The notes below the pieces were generated by a model. It worked only from the letters and a program-made list of their open reading frames with translations, had not been told where the DNA came from and made no database searches. Source: Myxococcales bacterium (GTDB taxonomy: Bacteria; Myxococcota_A; Polyangia; Polyangiales; Polyangiaceae). From it: a DNA stretch of 64,000 nucleotides. The stretch spans positions 39,519-103,518 of the forward strand of contig SXNL01000242.1 in assembly GCA_005777185.1 (NCBI GenBank). The letters are read 5' to 3'. Below are positions 37,603 to 46,754 of this stretch, piece by piece; positions within the stretch are counted from its first letter, which is position 1, and each line of letters opens with the position of its first letter. Made by a program: the position numbers and the translations under genes.

Positions 37603-38154
37603 CTATCGCTTCGGCTTGTCGCGGGCGGCCTTCTTCGGGGCGGCCTTCTTCGGGGCGGCCTTCTTCGGGGCGGCCTTCTTCGGGGCGGTTCCGGAGGCTG
37701 TGGGCTCGCCCAGCGCAGCGAGCACCGCGTCCACGTGGCCGTCGACCTTGACGTTGCCGAACGCGCGGACGACGCGCCCGTCTTCCAGGATGAACGTGCT
37801 GCGGATGACGCCTTCGACCTTCTTCCCGTACATGGTCTTCTCCCCCCACGCGCCGAACGCTCTGTGGACCGCGAGGTCGGGATCCGAGAGCAGCGGAAAG
37901 GTCAGGCCGTACTTCGCCTTGAACCGGCAATGGCTCGCCGTCCCGTCGCGGCTCACGCCGAGCACGCGTGCGCCGAGCGCCGCCAGACGCGACCCGGCGG
38001 ACGTGAACCCCTGTGCCTCGCGCGTGCACCCCGGCGTGTCGTCGCGCGGATAGAAGTAGAGGACCACCTTGCCCGAGAGGTCCTCCGACCGTATGCGCTC
38101 GCCGTCGTCGCTGATGAGAACGAACCTCGGCGTCCTGTCTCCAATCTTGAGCAC
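37603..38154 (-). CDS. Peroxiredoxin (Bcp/PrxQ type) with Lys/Ala-rich C-terminal tail
   Basis: 183 residues. A thioredoxin-fold domain reduces peroxides with peroxidatic Cys43 (DDTPGCT). The resolving Cys expected five residues later is Gln48 (GCTREAQGF), so it works as a 1-Cys enzyme or uses another thiol. The C-terminal 30 residues are four PKKAA repeats from a 15-bp tandem repeat (37625-37688). The tail could bind DNA or acidic surfaces. Confidence 0.85.
   Translation of the reverse strand: MLKIGDRTPRFVLISDDGERIRSEDLSGKVVLYFYPRDDTPGCTREAQGFTSAGSRLAALGARVLGVSRDGTASHCRFKAKYGLTFPLLSDPDLAVHRAFGAWGEKTMYGKKVEGVIRSTFILEDGRVVRAFGNVKVDGHVDAVLAALGEPTASGTAPKKAAPKKAAPKKAAPKKAARDKPKR
37625..37688. 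repeat. 15-bp tandem repeat, four copies
   Basis: Units of GCGGCCTTCTTCGGG occur four times in direct succession and encode PKKAA in the peroxiredoxin tail; copy number is likely to vary between relatives. Confidence 0.8.
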
Positions 38155-38261
38155 CCTCGTCTCCTCTCGCTCGCGCCCGCGACCGCGGGCGACCCCAGGA
38201 TTTCACGGCCTGCCCGGCGTGTATCTGGCACGCTGGCGTTTCCTCAAGTACCTTCGGGGCC

Positions 38262-38993
38262 GTGCAGCTCAATTTCGCCGCTCGCGAGGTTGCGATCAAG
38301 CTCGTTTACTACGGGCCTGGTCTGAGCGGCAAGACGACGAACCTGAGGGCCCTGCACCAGCTGGTCACCGAGGACTGCAAGGGCCGCCTGATGACGCTCG
38401 AGACGAAGGACGATCGCACGCTGTTCTTCGACATGCTCCCGCTCGTCTTCCACGGTCTGGCCTCCGCGACCGCGGAGGACGCGAGGTCGACCGGCCTGAG
38501 CCTCCGCGTGAAGGTGTTCACCGTCCCCGGCCAGGTGATCCACGCGTCCACGCGCAAGCTCGTCCTCCAGGGCGCGGACGGGGTCGCGTTCATCGCGGAC
38601 TCGCGCCGGAGCGAGACCCAGAGCAACGCCGCGAGTTTTCTCGATCTCAAGGCCAACCTGGAGGACCTCGGCCGGGCGATCGGCGACATGCCCGTGGTGA
38701 TCCAGTTCAACAAGCGCGACCTCCCCGACGTTCGCCCCGAGGCGGAGGTGCTCGCGCTGGCGCAGCGCGGGAAGGAGCCGGTGTACCAGGCGGTCGCGAC
38801 CTCGGGCGCTGGCGTCGCGGAGACGTTCGTGGGGCTCCTCCACCTCACCTACTCCCGCCTCGACCGTGAGCATCAGCTGTCCGGAAAGCTCGCCATCACA
38901 CCGCCCGAGCTCCTCGAGCTCGTCAGCCAGCGGCTCGGCGGCGCGAGCGGCCAGACGCTTCTCGGCGCCTGCCTCGGAGGCTTCAGGGCATGA
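38262..38993 (+). CDS. MglA-like Ras-family GTPase
   Basis: 243 residues. It has the MglA-type features: P-loop YYGPGLSGKTTN (residues 16-27), TLFFDMLPL, Walker B VFTVPGQ, and the guanine motif NKRDLP. MglA itself sets cell polarity and motility in Myxococcus, but this copy is longer (about 45 extra C-terminal residues) and its neighbours are a histidine kinase and thiL, so it is probably a paralogous switch. The GTG start is preceded by a purine-rich region; the stop overlaps the kinase gene (ATGA). Confidence 0.85.
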   Translation: MQLNFAAREVAIKLVYYGPGLSGKTTNLRALHQLVTEDCKGRLMTLETKDDRTLFFDMLPLVFHGLASATAEDARSTGLSLRVKVFTVPGQVIHASTRKLVLQGADGVAFIADSRRSETQSNAASFLDLKANLEDLGRAIGDMPVVIQFNKRDLPDVRPEAEVLALAQRGKEPVYQAVATSGAGVAETFVGLLHLTYSRLDREHQLSGKLAITPPELLELVSQRLGGASGQTLLGACLGGFRA

Positions 38994-40414
38994 GCACGCA
39001 CACCCCGGAGGAGCTCGTCCACGACGCGCGCCTCGGCCTCGAGGATCTCCTGGATCGTGAATCCCTCGTCGAGCTCTGCGAGAGCGCGCACGCGCTGTTC
39101 GGCATCCCCGTGCGCGTGTTCGCCGCGAACGGTGCCCTGCTCGCCGCCGTCGCGCCCGTCCACGAGGTGTGCGCCTACATCGACACCGTCGCCGCCGGTC
39201 AGGCGGCGTGCGGCGCCGTCGTCGACGGCGTGAAGACGGCCCAGCCGGCTGTCGACGTGGTCCACCCCTGCTTCACCGGCCAGGCCTACCGCATCACGCC
39301 GCTCGTGTACGAGGGGCGATCCATCGGCAAGATCGTCGTCGGCCCGTACTTGCCGCTCGGTGCCGGAAGAGCCAGCGCACCCATCCTCCAGCAGTACGAG
39401 GAGCCGCGGCTCGTCGAGGCGCTCGCCCGCGTGCCGCGCGCCTCGGATGCGACGATCCGGAACCTGGGCAAACACCTCACCACGACCCTCGGACTCATCG
39501 TGTTCAGCGGTCACAAGGCGCTCCTGACGAGCTCGATGCACCTGGCCACCGTCACGGCAGGCTACAAGGAGCTCGAGGAGAAGAACCGCCAGATCGAGGG
39601 TGCGTTCAACCGTCTCAAGGAGCTCGACCGTCTCAAGTCCAACTTCCTCGCCACCGTGAGCCACGAGCTCAAGACGCCGCTCACCTCCATCATCGGCTAC
39701 AGCGAGATGCTCATGGAAGGCCTCGCCGGTCCCTTGACGAGCGAGCAGCTCGATTTCTCCGCGACGATCCACGACAAGGGCATGCAGCTCCTCGACCTCA
39801 TCACGGGCCTGCTCGACATGTCGAAGCTCGAGAGCGGAACGATGACCCTGCGTCGCCGGATGATGGAGATCCAGCCGATACTCCACGACGTCTACACGAC
39901 CGTCCTCCCGCAGGCGAAGAAGAAGGGCGTCGAGCTCGTGCTTGATGCGACCCGCGAATCCTGCGAGCTGAACGCGGATCCCGAGCGCCTCCGGCAGGTG
40001 TTCATCAACCTCGTGGACAACGCCTTGAAGTTCACGCCGACCGGCGGGACCGTCACGATCGAATCCCGGGTCATGGAGGACCCTGCGGACGACGACCAGG
40101 CGGGACTCGCGCTCCTCGCGCCGACGGAGTCGCAGGTGCGCGTGTGGATCCGGGACACCGGGATCGGGATCCCGAGGTACGAGCACGCGAAGATCTTCGA
40201 TGCGTTCTACCAGGTGGACTCGTCCACGCGGCGTGGGTACGGAGGCACCGGCCTCGGCCTGTCCATCGTGCGGCGGCTCGTCCTCGCGCATGGGGGGACG
40301 ATCACCGTCGACAAGAACGAGCCCGAGGGCACCGTGTTCGTCGTCACGGTGCCGTCGGCCTCCCATCCGATGACGCAGACGTCGCTCCCCCCTCCGCCCG
40401 TGGGCACCGGGTGA
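38990..40414 (+). CDS. Sensor histidine kinase with N-terminal PocR domain
   Basis: 474 residues, soluble. A PocR-like sensory domain (about 15-180; VCAYI, AACGAV, VVHPCFTGQAYRI with Cys ligands) often binds small hydrophobic ligands or metal; then a coiled coil, the H box VSHELKTPLTSII (His about 225), and HATPase motifs NLVDNALKFTP, DTGIGIP, GTGLGLSIV. It overlaps the MglA-like gene by 4 bp, suggesting a functional pair. No response regulator is adjacent. Confidence 0.9.
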   Translation: MSTHTPEELVHDARLGLEDLLDRESLVELCESAHALFGIPVRVFAANGALLAAVAPVHEVCAYIDTVAAGQAACGAVVDGVKTAQPAVDVVHPCFTGQAYRITPLVYEGRSIGKIVVGPYLPLGAGRASAPILQQYEEPRLVEALARVPRASDATIRNLGKHLTTTLGLIVFSGHKALLTSSMHLATVTAGYKELEEKNRQIEGAFNRLKELDRLKSNFLATVSHELKTPLTSIIGYSEMLMEGLAGPLTSEQLDFSATIHDKGMQLLDLITGLLDMSKLESGTMTLRRRMMEIQPILHDVYTTVLPQAKKKGVELVLDATRESCELNADPERLRQVFINLVDNALKFTPTGGTVTIESRVMEDPADDDQAGLALLAPTESQVRVWIRDTGIGIPRYEHAKIFDAFYQVDSSTRRGYGGTGLGLSIVRRLVLAHGGTITVDKNEPEGTVFVVTVPSASHPMTQTSLPPPPVGTG

Positions 40415-41367
40415 CGGGCCCGTCCGTCTCGAGCGAGCTGGCGCGGATCGACGCGCTCGTGCGGATCTTCGGGAAGGGTGGCGTCAGGGTCGGGATCGGC
40501 GACGACGCCGCGGTCATCGCCGCTCCGGGCACCGACCTCGTCTGGACGGTCGACACGGCCGTCGAGGGGGTTCACTTCGAGAGGGCGTGGCTCTCGTTCG
40601 AGGAGCTCGGCGCGCGCAGCTTCATGGCGGCGGCCAGCGACCTGGCCGCGATGGGAGCGGAGCCTCTCGCGGCGCTGTCTGCCCTCGCGCTTCCCAACGA
40701 TCTCCCGGACGACGCGGTCCTCGCGATCGCGCGAGGCCAGCGCGCCGCGGCCGGAGAGGTGGGCGCGCCCGTCGTGGGGGGCAACTTGTCGCGCGCGGGG
40801 GAGATCTCCATCACCACGACGATCCTCGGTACGGCGGCACGGCCCGTGTTGCGGAGCGGCGCCAGACCTGGCGATCGCGTGTGGATCCAGGGGAGCCCCG
40901 GGCTCGCGTCGCTGGGGCTCCTCGCGCTCCGCCGCGGCGCTGCGCCGCCGCGCGGGTCCGGGCTCGCGCGCGCGCTCGAGGCCTTTCGCGCGCCGCTAGC
41001 CCGATTGGACGGCGGCCGAGCGGCGCGCGAGGTGGCCACCGCGATGATCGATCTCTCCGACGGGCTCGCGCGCGATCTGGCTCACCTCTGCCGCGCGTCC
41101 GGCGTGGGCGCTCGCCTCGTCGCGAACCACGTGCTGACGCCCGAGGTCCGCGAGGCCGCGGCCGCGCTCGGACGGGCGCCGCTCGACCACGCGCTCCTCG
41201 GGGGTGAAGACTACGCGCTGATCGCCACGTCCCCGGCGGAGATCGCCGGCTTCCGGGCGATCGGCGTGATCCTGTCGGAGCCAGGCATGTGGCTCGAGAC
41301 GGAGGACGGCGAGCTCGCGCCGATCCCCGAGGGCGGCCACGATCACTTCCGGGATCAGAACCCCTGA
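40411..41367 (+). CDS. thiL: Thiamine-monophosphate kinase
   Basis: 318 residues from GTG 40411, which overlaps the histidine kinase stop (GTGA). It phosphorylates thiamine monophosphate to the diphosphate cofactor. Motifs: IGDDAAVI, VWTVDTAVEGVHF, PVVGGNLSRAG, DLSDGLARDL, and GGEDYALI, each a metal/ATP-binding block of the ThiL/PurM family. The 3' end overlaps the convergent lipoprotein gene by 13 bp. Confidence 0.93.
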   Translation: MTGPSVSSELARIDALVRIFGKGGVRVGIGDDAAVIAAPGTDLVWTVDTAVEGVHFERAWLSFEELGARSFMAAASDLAAMGAEPLAALSALALPNDLPDDAVLAIARGQRAAAGEVGAPVVGGNLSRAGEISITTTILGTAARPVLRSGARPGDRVWIQGSPGLASLGLLALRRGAAPPRGSGLARALEAFRAPLARLDGGRAAREVATAMIDLSDGLARDLAHLCRASGVGARLVANHVLTPEVREAAAALGRAPLDHALLGGEDYALIATSPAEIAGFRAIGVILSEPGMWLETEDGELAPIPEGGHDHFRDQNP

Positions 41368-41831
41368 CAGACCGGGGGGAGCGTGCGCCCTGCCATGGCC
41401 TGCTTGAAGATCGCCACCTCGGGCGCGTTCGGGTTCGTCTGGAGCGCGTTCGCGGCGACGTTGCACTGCGCCGAGAGCCCGAGGAGCATCCCCGCCTCGG
41501 GCGAGGCGCCGAGCGCCTTCGCCTGTTGCTGGATCTGCCCGCAACACTGCCGGATGCGCGCGACGTTCGGCGGGACGTAGGGCCCCGTGGCCTTCTTGCC
41601 GCTGTCGCCCGAGTCGCCCGAGTCGGTGCCGGAGTCGAGCTCGAGCGGCAGGAAGTCGCCGGTGTCCGGCACGTCGACGACGGTGGCGGAGGGCGCGGCG
41701 CCGGAGTCGACCACCGGCGGCGGGTCCTTCTTCGGACACGCGGCGAGCCATGGGACGAGGCCCACGACCGCCAAGGTGGCGAACCCCGCGACCCTGCCCG
41801 CCGAGCGCCCCTGCATCTTCGTCTTCGTCAT
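41355..41831 (-). CDS. Small lipoprotein, Asp/Ser/Gly linker
   Basis: 158 residues; ATG 41831 opens a signal with lipobox (LAAC). A linker rich in Pro, Asp and Ser-Gly-Asp repeats follows, then a compact helical domain with four Cys (RIRQCCGQIQQQAKALG; AQCNVAANALQTNPN). I do not recognise it. It is likely a surface lipoprotein. Confidence 0.6.
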   Translation of the reverse strand: MTKTKMQGRSAGRVAGFATLAVVGLVPWLAACPKKDPPPVVDSGAAPSATVVDVPDTGDFLPLELDSGTDSGDSGDSGKKATGPYVPPNVARIRQCCGQIQQQAKALGASPEAGMLLGLSAQCNVAANALQTNPNAPEVAIFKQAMAGRTLPPVCQGF

Positions 41832-41920
41832 CCGTCGATCCTTCTCCGAGTGAACGCCCGTCCCGGCGCACCTGTTCCGCCCGCCATGTCCTTGCGCGGG
41901 CGTCCCGAGGGTAGCCGAAA

Positions 41921-43057
41921 TCAGTTGGTGTTGCACGTGACGGTCGCCGAGACGTTCGGGGCCTCGCCGGACGTGGCGAGGGCGGCGCAGATGTCGCCGA
42001 AGAACTCGATCTGGCCGAAGTCGCGGTCGATCCACTCCCAGCCCTGGGCCCGGTCGCGGACGACGGCCTTGCCGTCGACGGTGATCGCGATGGCGTCGGG
42101 ATGGTCGGGTCGCGACGGCGTGACGAAGGAGCACCGCGAGATGCTCTTCTGGATGGACGCGAGCGCGGAGCCCAGCTGGTCGGGCGTGCGGATGTCGTAG
42201 TAGAAGGGCTTCTCGGCACGAGGCCGCTCACCGGCGACGGCCATCGCGTCGAGCGTGTCGACGAACTCGGGACGCCCGGGGTCGCCGAGTCCGAGCACGT
42301 ACGTGGGGATCTTCTGCTTGCCGGCGATGTCGCGGACGGTCGCGATCGTGCGGACGTCGTCCAGGCAGCTGTACTGGCCATCCCGGCTGGTGCGGCATGC
42401 CGTCGGGTCCGTCGTGGTGCACACGCAGGTCCCGGGGTTGCCGATGCCGGCGTTGCAGTTGGGCCCGCCGTCGGTCGCGAGCACGATGTACCGCGCGATG
42501 CTGCGACGCTCGGGCGCGGAGAGGTAGGTCGCGGCGGCGCGGAGTGCGTCCGACGTGGGCGTACCACCGCCGGGGCTCGTGCTCCGGAACACGTCGAGGA
42601 TCTTCTCCGACCCCCCCTTCGCCGGGAGCACGTCCACCGCGCTGTCCACCACGCAGGCTGTGATGGGATCGACCGCGGACGGGTTGTCGATGCGCGCCGG
42701 GAAGAACTTCGCGCCCACCTCGATGTTCGCCTCGAGGGAGGCCAGGACCGGTGTCAGCGCGTCTCCGAGGACGGTCCACCTCGAGGGGCGGCTCGGGGTT
42801 GCCTGCTGTCCGTCGAGCGTGAGCCGCATCGAGCCGGATCGGTCGATGGTGAACACGAGCTGACCGGACGCCCGCGACAGCTTGAACTGACCGGGCGTGC
42901 ACGCCAGCGGCTTGAGCCCGCCGTCCCCGGCCAGGCCGCCATCGCGGCTGGCGCCCGACAGCACCTCGTCCTCGAGCGGCCCCGTCCGCGATCCGCAGGC
43001 CTGGCTCGCGAGGGCGATGGTGACGAGGAGAGGCGGGAGCCACGAACGGGCGTGCAT
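41921..43057 (-). CDS. VWA-domain lipoprotein
   Basis: 378 residues. A lipobox (SQAC) and linker precede a von Willebrand A domain with the MIDAS pattern FTIDRSGSM (about residue 70) and later Thr/Asp ligands (TSPGGGTPTSD, LATDGGPNC). Four Cys in the tail suggest disulfides. VWA domains mediate metal-dependent protein contact; the partner is unknown. It lies downstream of, and on the same strand as, the esterase gene. Confidence 0.82.
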   Translation of the reverse strand: MHARSWLPPLLVTIALASQACGSRTGPLEDEVLSGASRDGGLAGDGGLKPLACTPGQFKLSRASGQLVFTIDRSGSMRLTLDGQQATPSRPSRWTVLGDALTPVLASLEANIEVGAKFFPARIDNPSAVDPITACVVDSAVDVLPAKGGSEKILDVFRSTSPGGGTPTSDALRAAATYLSAPERRSIARYIVLATDGGPNCNAGIGNPGTCVCTTTDPTACRTSRDGQYSCLDDVRTIATVRDIAGKQKIPTYVLGLGDPGRPEFVDTLDAMAVAGERPRAEKPFYYDIRTPDQLGSALASIQKSISRCSFVTPSRPDHPDAIAITVDGKAVVRDRAQGWEWIDRDFGQIEFFGDICAALATSGEAPNVSATVTCNTN

Positions 43058-43138
43058 GTCGACCCCTGGCGGAAGGAAAAGGAGGAGCCTAGCGCCGATG
43101 CCTCCGGGGTGCCACGCCGCCGTCCAGGCGGCGGGCGA

Positions 43139-44332
43139 TCAGCGCCCTGGCCCGAGCAGGAAGCCGAGCGCCCTCGGCGCGCGCTCCGCCCAGAACACCT
43201 CGCTGTGCCGAGCGCCCGGCTGGACGAGGTAGAGGAGATCCACGCCGTCCTTGTACCCGGCGCTGCGGTAGCTCGCCGCGAGCTCCTTCGTGTTCACGAC
43301 GTCGTCCGCGCTCGGTCCGGCGTCGCCGCTGTCGACGTACACGCGGATCGGCTTCGCGGGGCGGCCCGGGAGGCTCGCCACCTCTTCGAGGATCACGCGC
43401 CCGTCCCACCACGTCGACGGGCTGAACGATCCGACGAGCCCGAAGACGGAGCCGCGGCGCACACCCGCGTAAGACGACAGGAGGCCGCCGAGCGAGGAGC
43501 CGGCGATCCCGCGGTTCTCCCTGCCGGGGAGGACGCGGAGATCCCTCTCGACGAGCGGCGCGAGCTCCTTCTCGATCATCTCGAGGTAAGCGTCTGCCTT
43601 TCCGCCCCCGTACCCCGGGACCATCGTCGGGGTCAGCTCCGCGACGCGCTCGGGTGTGTTGTCGATGCCGACGACGATGGCCTCGCGGATCGAGCCATCC
43701 TCGGCACCCTGGTCCATCGCCTCGTCGATCCTCCACTCGTTCCCCCCGAAAGCCGTCACCGGCGAGAAGAGGTTCTGGCCGTCGTGCATGTAGAGGACGG
43801 GCATTCGGACGAGCGGGTTCTCCCGGTAGGTCGGTGGCAGGTACACGCGGATCTTCCGTGTGCTCGGGAGCGCCTTGGACGTGAAGGCGGGGTAGGGGAC
43901 CTCGACCGAACCTCTCGCCTCCACGAAGCGGGGGTAGATGTCGGTGGTCTGGTGCGGCCGGACCGTGTAGTTCGGGCCCCGCGACCAGACGTCGTCGAGC
44001 AGCGGCTTGAACGCGAGCGGCGCGTCCCCCGGTGTCACGACCCGGTACTCGAACGAGTCGGTGCCGATCGACGTGACGGCCGCGCCGCGATCCCACGACA
44101 GGCCGGCGCCGTCGCCGCGGAGCGTGAGCCTGCGTCCCTTCGTCGGATAGTGGACGTGGATCAGAGTCGGCGCCGTCGGCGGGGGCTCGGTGACCGTCGT
44201 GCTCGCCGGTGGCGCGGGAGGCGGGGGCCCGCCCGGCGCGGTGGGCGACCCCGAAGACGCGGCGTCGCCGACGCCGGAGCACCCGATCGCGGCGACGCAC
44301 AGAGCCGTCGCGAGCAAGCCTGTCAGCCCCAT
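43139..44332 (-). CDS. Esterase (Fes/esterase-D-like) lipoprotein
   Basis: 397 residues with an N-terminal lipobox (IGC), Pro/Thr linker, a beta-sandwich-like region (TLIHVHYPTKGRRLTLRGDG) and an alpha/beta-hydrolase domain with GSSLGG (nucleophile Ser about residue 262), catalytic Asp (VYVDSGDAG) and His (ARHSEVFW). The layout resembles enterochelin-esterase-like enzymes that cleave ester bonds at the cell surface. Confidence 0.82.
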   Translation of the reverse strand: MGLTGLLATALCVAAIGCSGVGDAASSGSPTAPGGPPPPAPPASTTVTEPPPTAPTLIHVHYPTKGRRLTLRGDGAGLSWDRGAAVTSIGTDSFEYRVVTPGDAPLAFKPLLDDVWSRGPNYTVRPHQTTDIYPRFVEARGSVEVPYPAFTSKALPSTRKIRVYLPPTYRENPLVRMPVLYMHDGQNLFSPVTAFGGNEWRIDEAMDQGAEDGSIREAIVVGIDNTPERVAELTPTMVPGYGGGKADAYLEMIEKELAPLVERDLRVLPGRENRGIAGSSLGGLLSSYAGVRRGSVFGLVGSFSPSTWWDGRVILEEVASLPGRPAKPIRVYVDSGDAGPSADDVVNTKELAASYRSAGYKDGVDLLYLVQPGARHSEVFWAERAPRALGFLLGPGR

Positions 44333-44385
44333 GCCGCGGTTGTAGCGTAACTCAGAGATGAGTCAACACCGGACCCTCACGTGGC

Positions 44386-46080
44386 TCACGCCGTCTTCGC
44401 CAGCGCCTCGCGGAGCCCAGGGATGTCCCGCATGCGGAGCCGGTCCTGCGCGAAGTCGACGTGGATCGACGGGAACCGCGCCGTCACGACGAGGATGGCC
44501 ATGGCCACCGGGACGCCGAGCTGCGCCTCGACCGCCGCGCACGCCTTCGTCCAGGGCATCGACACGGATCCGTCGGGCTCCGCCGTGCCCCACGCGAGCA
44601 GGTGCATGTAGATCTGCCGCGCGATGCGCACGGGGTTCGGCATGCCGACGTGCGTGACGCGCTTCTGGGTGTAGAGATCCCGCAGGCGCGATGCGAGCAG
44701 CTCGAGGACGCTGCGCATCCAGGGCTTCATCGCCGAGAGCTCCTGCTCGAACACCTCGCGCGTGACCACGTGGACGGTGGTGTCCTCGGTCGCGAGCACG
44801 GTCGCGGTCCGCTTGCCGGCGGTCAGGATCGCCATCTCGCCGAAGACCTGCCCGGGTCCGAGGCGCTGCATCACGCTCACGTTCCCGTCGATGGCCTTGA
44901 GGACGTCGCACTTCCCGCTCACGATGATGTACGCGCTGTCGCCCTCCTCCCCCTCCTTGACCACGTACGTCCCGCGGGGGAACGTCGTCTGCGGGAACTC
45001 CGTGCCGCCGCGGCTGAAGCGGACGATGTCCTCCTTGAGGTCGAGCGCCGAGGCGTACCTGTCGCTCCGGTTCCGCGCCATCGCCTTCTGGACGATCCGA
45101 TCGAGCTCGGTGGGCACCGTACCTTCCTTGCAGACGCTCTTCAGGGGAGGCCAGGCGCCCAGGCTCGCCAGCTTGAGCGTCTCCTCGAAGGACTCCGCGG
45201 CGTAGGGGGGACGCCGCGCGAGGATCTCGTAGAGCAGGCCCCCGAGGAGGAAGACGTCCGCGCGCGCGTCCAGGAGGGCCCGGTTGCCGCGCGCCTGCTC
45301 CGGCGACATGTAGCTCACCGTCCCGATGATCGACTCGTCGGTCTCCGCGGGGTCGGGCTCGCCCGCCGAGGCCTCGTCTCCCGCCGCCCGCGGTGGGATC
45401 GAGGCGGACGACTCGCGGCTGCCCATCACGCGGGAGATTCCCCAGTCCATCAGGTACACCTGACCGAACGCCCCGAGCATCACGTTGTCGGGCTTCACGT
45501 CGCAGTGCAGGACACCCTTGTCGTGCGCGAACCCGAGCGCGTCGCAGACCTTCACGACGACGTCCAGCAGGTTGAACAGCGAGCCGTAGTCGATCTGCTT
45601 CTCGATGGGCGCGGGGAGGGTGCCGATGACCTGCTTCAGCGGCTGGCCCGACACCAGCTTCATGGTGAAGTAGAGATCGCCCTGCGCGTCCTCGCCGATG
45701 TCGTAGACGGGCACGATGTTCGGGTGATCGAGGAGCGCGTTGATGCGGGCCTCGCGCAGGAACATGCGGACCATGCCCTCCTGGTCGCGGAGCATCGTGT
45801 GGATGGTCTTCTTAGCGACGCGGCGTGCGAGGCCGCGATCGTACACGCGGAAGACGGAGCCCATGCCGCCCTTGGCGATCGGCTCCTCCGGCTGCAGGCG
45901 CGACGCGGGGGTCTCGCGGATCGCCGCCAGGAGCTCGCCGGTCACGTCCGGGATGACCGCCGGACCTGCGCTCGACGCGGTGCGCGCGACGCTGTCGTTC
46001 ACGACCGGTGCCCCCCTCTGCAGCGCGATCATGCGCGTGCCGACGCGGCTCGCGGGAGCGCGGGTCTTCTCGTCGCTCAT
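44386..46080 (-). CDS. Ser/Thr kinase with cyclic-nucleotide-binding domain
   Basis: 564 residues. Kinase domain about 60-340: Gly-rich loop IAKGGMGSVF, Lys90, and HCD (192-194) where HRD is usual, making it a non-RD kinase; DFG is DWG (212-214). An activation segment GTVSYMSPEQ follows. Residues about 365-455 form a cAMP/cGMP-binding barrel (FPRGTYVVKEGEEGDSAYIIVSGKCDVL, PGQVFGEMAIL), then a helical tail. It suggests a nucleotide-gated kinase. Confidence 0.88.
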   Translation of the reverse strand: MSDEKTRAPASRVGTRMIALQRGAPVVNDSVARTASSAGPAVIPDVTGELLAAIRETPASRLQPEEPIAKGGMGSVFRVYDRGLARRVAKKTIHTMLRDQEGMVRMFLREARINALLDHPNIVPVYDIGEDAQGDLYFTMKLVSGQPLKQVIGTLPAPIEKQIDYGSLFNLLDVVVKVCDALGFAHDKGVLHCDVKPDNVMLGAFGQVYLMDWGISRVMGSRESSASIPPRAAGDEASAGEPDPAETDESIIGTVSYMSPEQARGNRALLDARADVFLLGGLLYEILARRPPYAAESFEETLKLASLGAWPPLKSVCKEGTVPTELDRIVQKAMARNRSDRYASALDLKEDIVRFSRGGTEFPQTTFPRGTYVVKEGEEGDSAYIIVSGKCDVLKAIDGNVSVMQRLGPGQVFGEMAILTAGKRTATVLATEDTTVHVVTREVFEQELSAMKPWMRSVLELLASRLRDLYTQKRVTHVGMPNPVRIARQIYMHLLAWGTAEPDGSVSMPWTKACAAVEAQLGVPVAMAILVVTARFPSIHVDFAQDRLRMRDIPGLREALAKTA

Positions 46081-46125
46081 CCCCCCATCCTATGCGCGCC
46101 TGGCCGGGCCTGGCGGAGGAAAAGT

Positions 46126-46710
46126 CTACTCGGTCTCCCGCACGTGTCCGCCGGCGGGGGCAGGGTTCCTCCAGTGCCGCTCGGTAGCACCCTGGCGCAT
46201 CACCGTGAAACGCAGCACGTCGAGCTCGATCGCCATCACGAAGCCTCGCGCCTCCCGCGCCGGCGACGACTCCAGGCTCAGGAGGTCGGCACCGACGGCG
46301 AGCTGCACGCCCCAGGGCATGCCCCCGACGATGCGTGCCTGGACGGGGTATCGCCCGTACGCGCCCCCCTTGTACCAGCGTGCGCCCAGGCCCGCGTCTA
46401 TCGCGACGCCCCAGCCCCCGCGTGCGTACGATCCCTGCGCGACGCGGGCGGCGAAGCCGAGGTCGGTGCCCTGGCTGATGTACGTCGTGCTCCGGAGCAG
46501 GCCGCCGACGACGATGCGGTTGACCGGCGTCGTCCCGACGCCCAGGGTGAGGGTCATCGCGCCGATCCAATCGTCGTTTCCGGTGTTCCCCTCGCGCTGC
46601 ATGGCCCATCCCCCACCCGCCGACATCCACGACGAGACGTCAGCCGCCCCTGCGGGGGTGGCCTGCAGCAGGAGCGCGGAGCCCAGGAACGCGACGAGCA
46701 CCCTTCTCAC
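46126..46710 (-). CDS. Small outer-membrane beta-barrel-like protein
   Basis: 194 residues; signal peptide (ATPAGAA) and alternating strand pattern (WIGAMTLTLGVGT; RGGWGVAIDAGLGARWYK; VQLAVGADLLSLE). No family recognised; likely an outer-membrane protein. Confidence 0.5.
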   Translation of the reverse strand: MRRVLVAFLGSALLLQATPAGAADVSSWMSAGGGWAMQREGNTGNDDWIGAMTLTLGVGTTPVNRIVVGGLLRSTTYISQGTDLGFAARVAQGSYARGGWGVAIDAGLGARWYKGGAYGRYPVQARIVGGMPWGVQLAVGADLLSLESSPAREARGFVMAIELDVLRFTVMRQGATERHWRNPAPAGGHVRETE

Positions 46711-46754
46711 GCCGCGAGGTCTAGCACGGTCGTGACGGGGAGCGCGAGGGGGCG

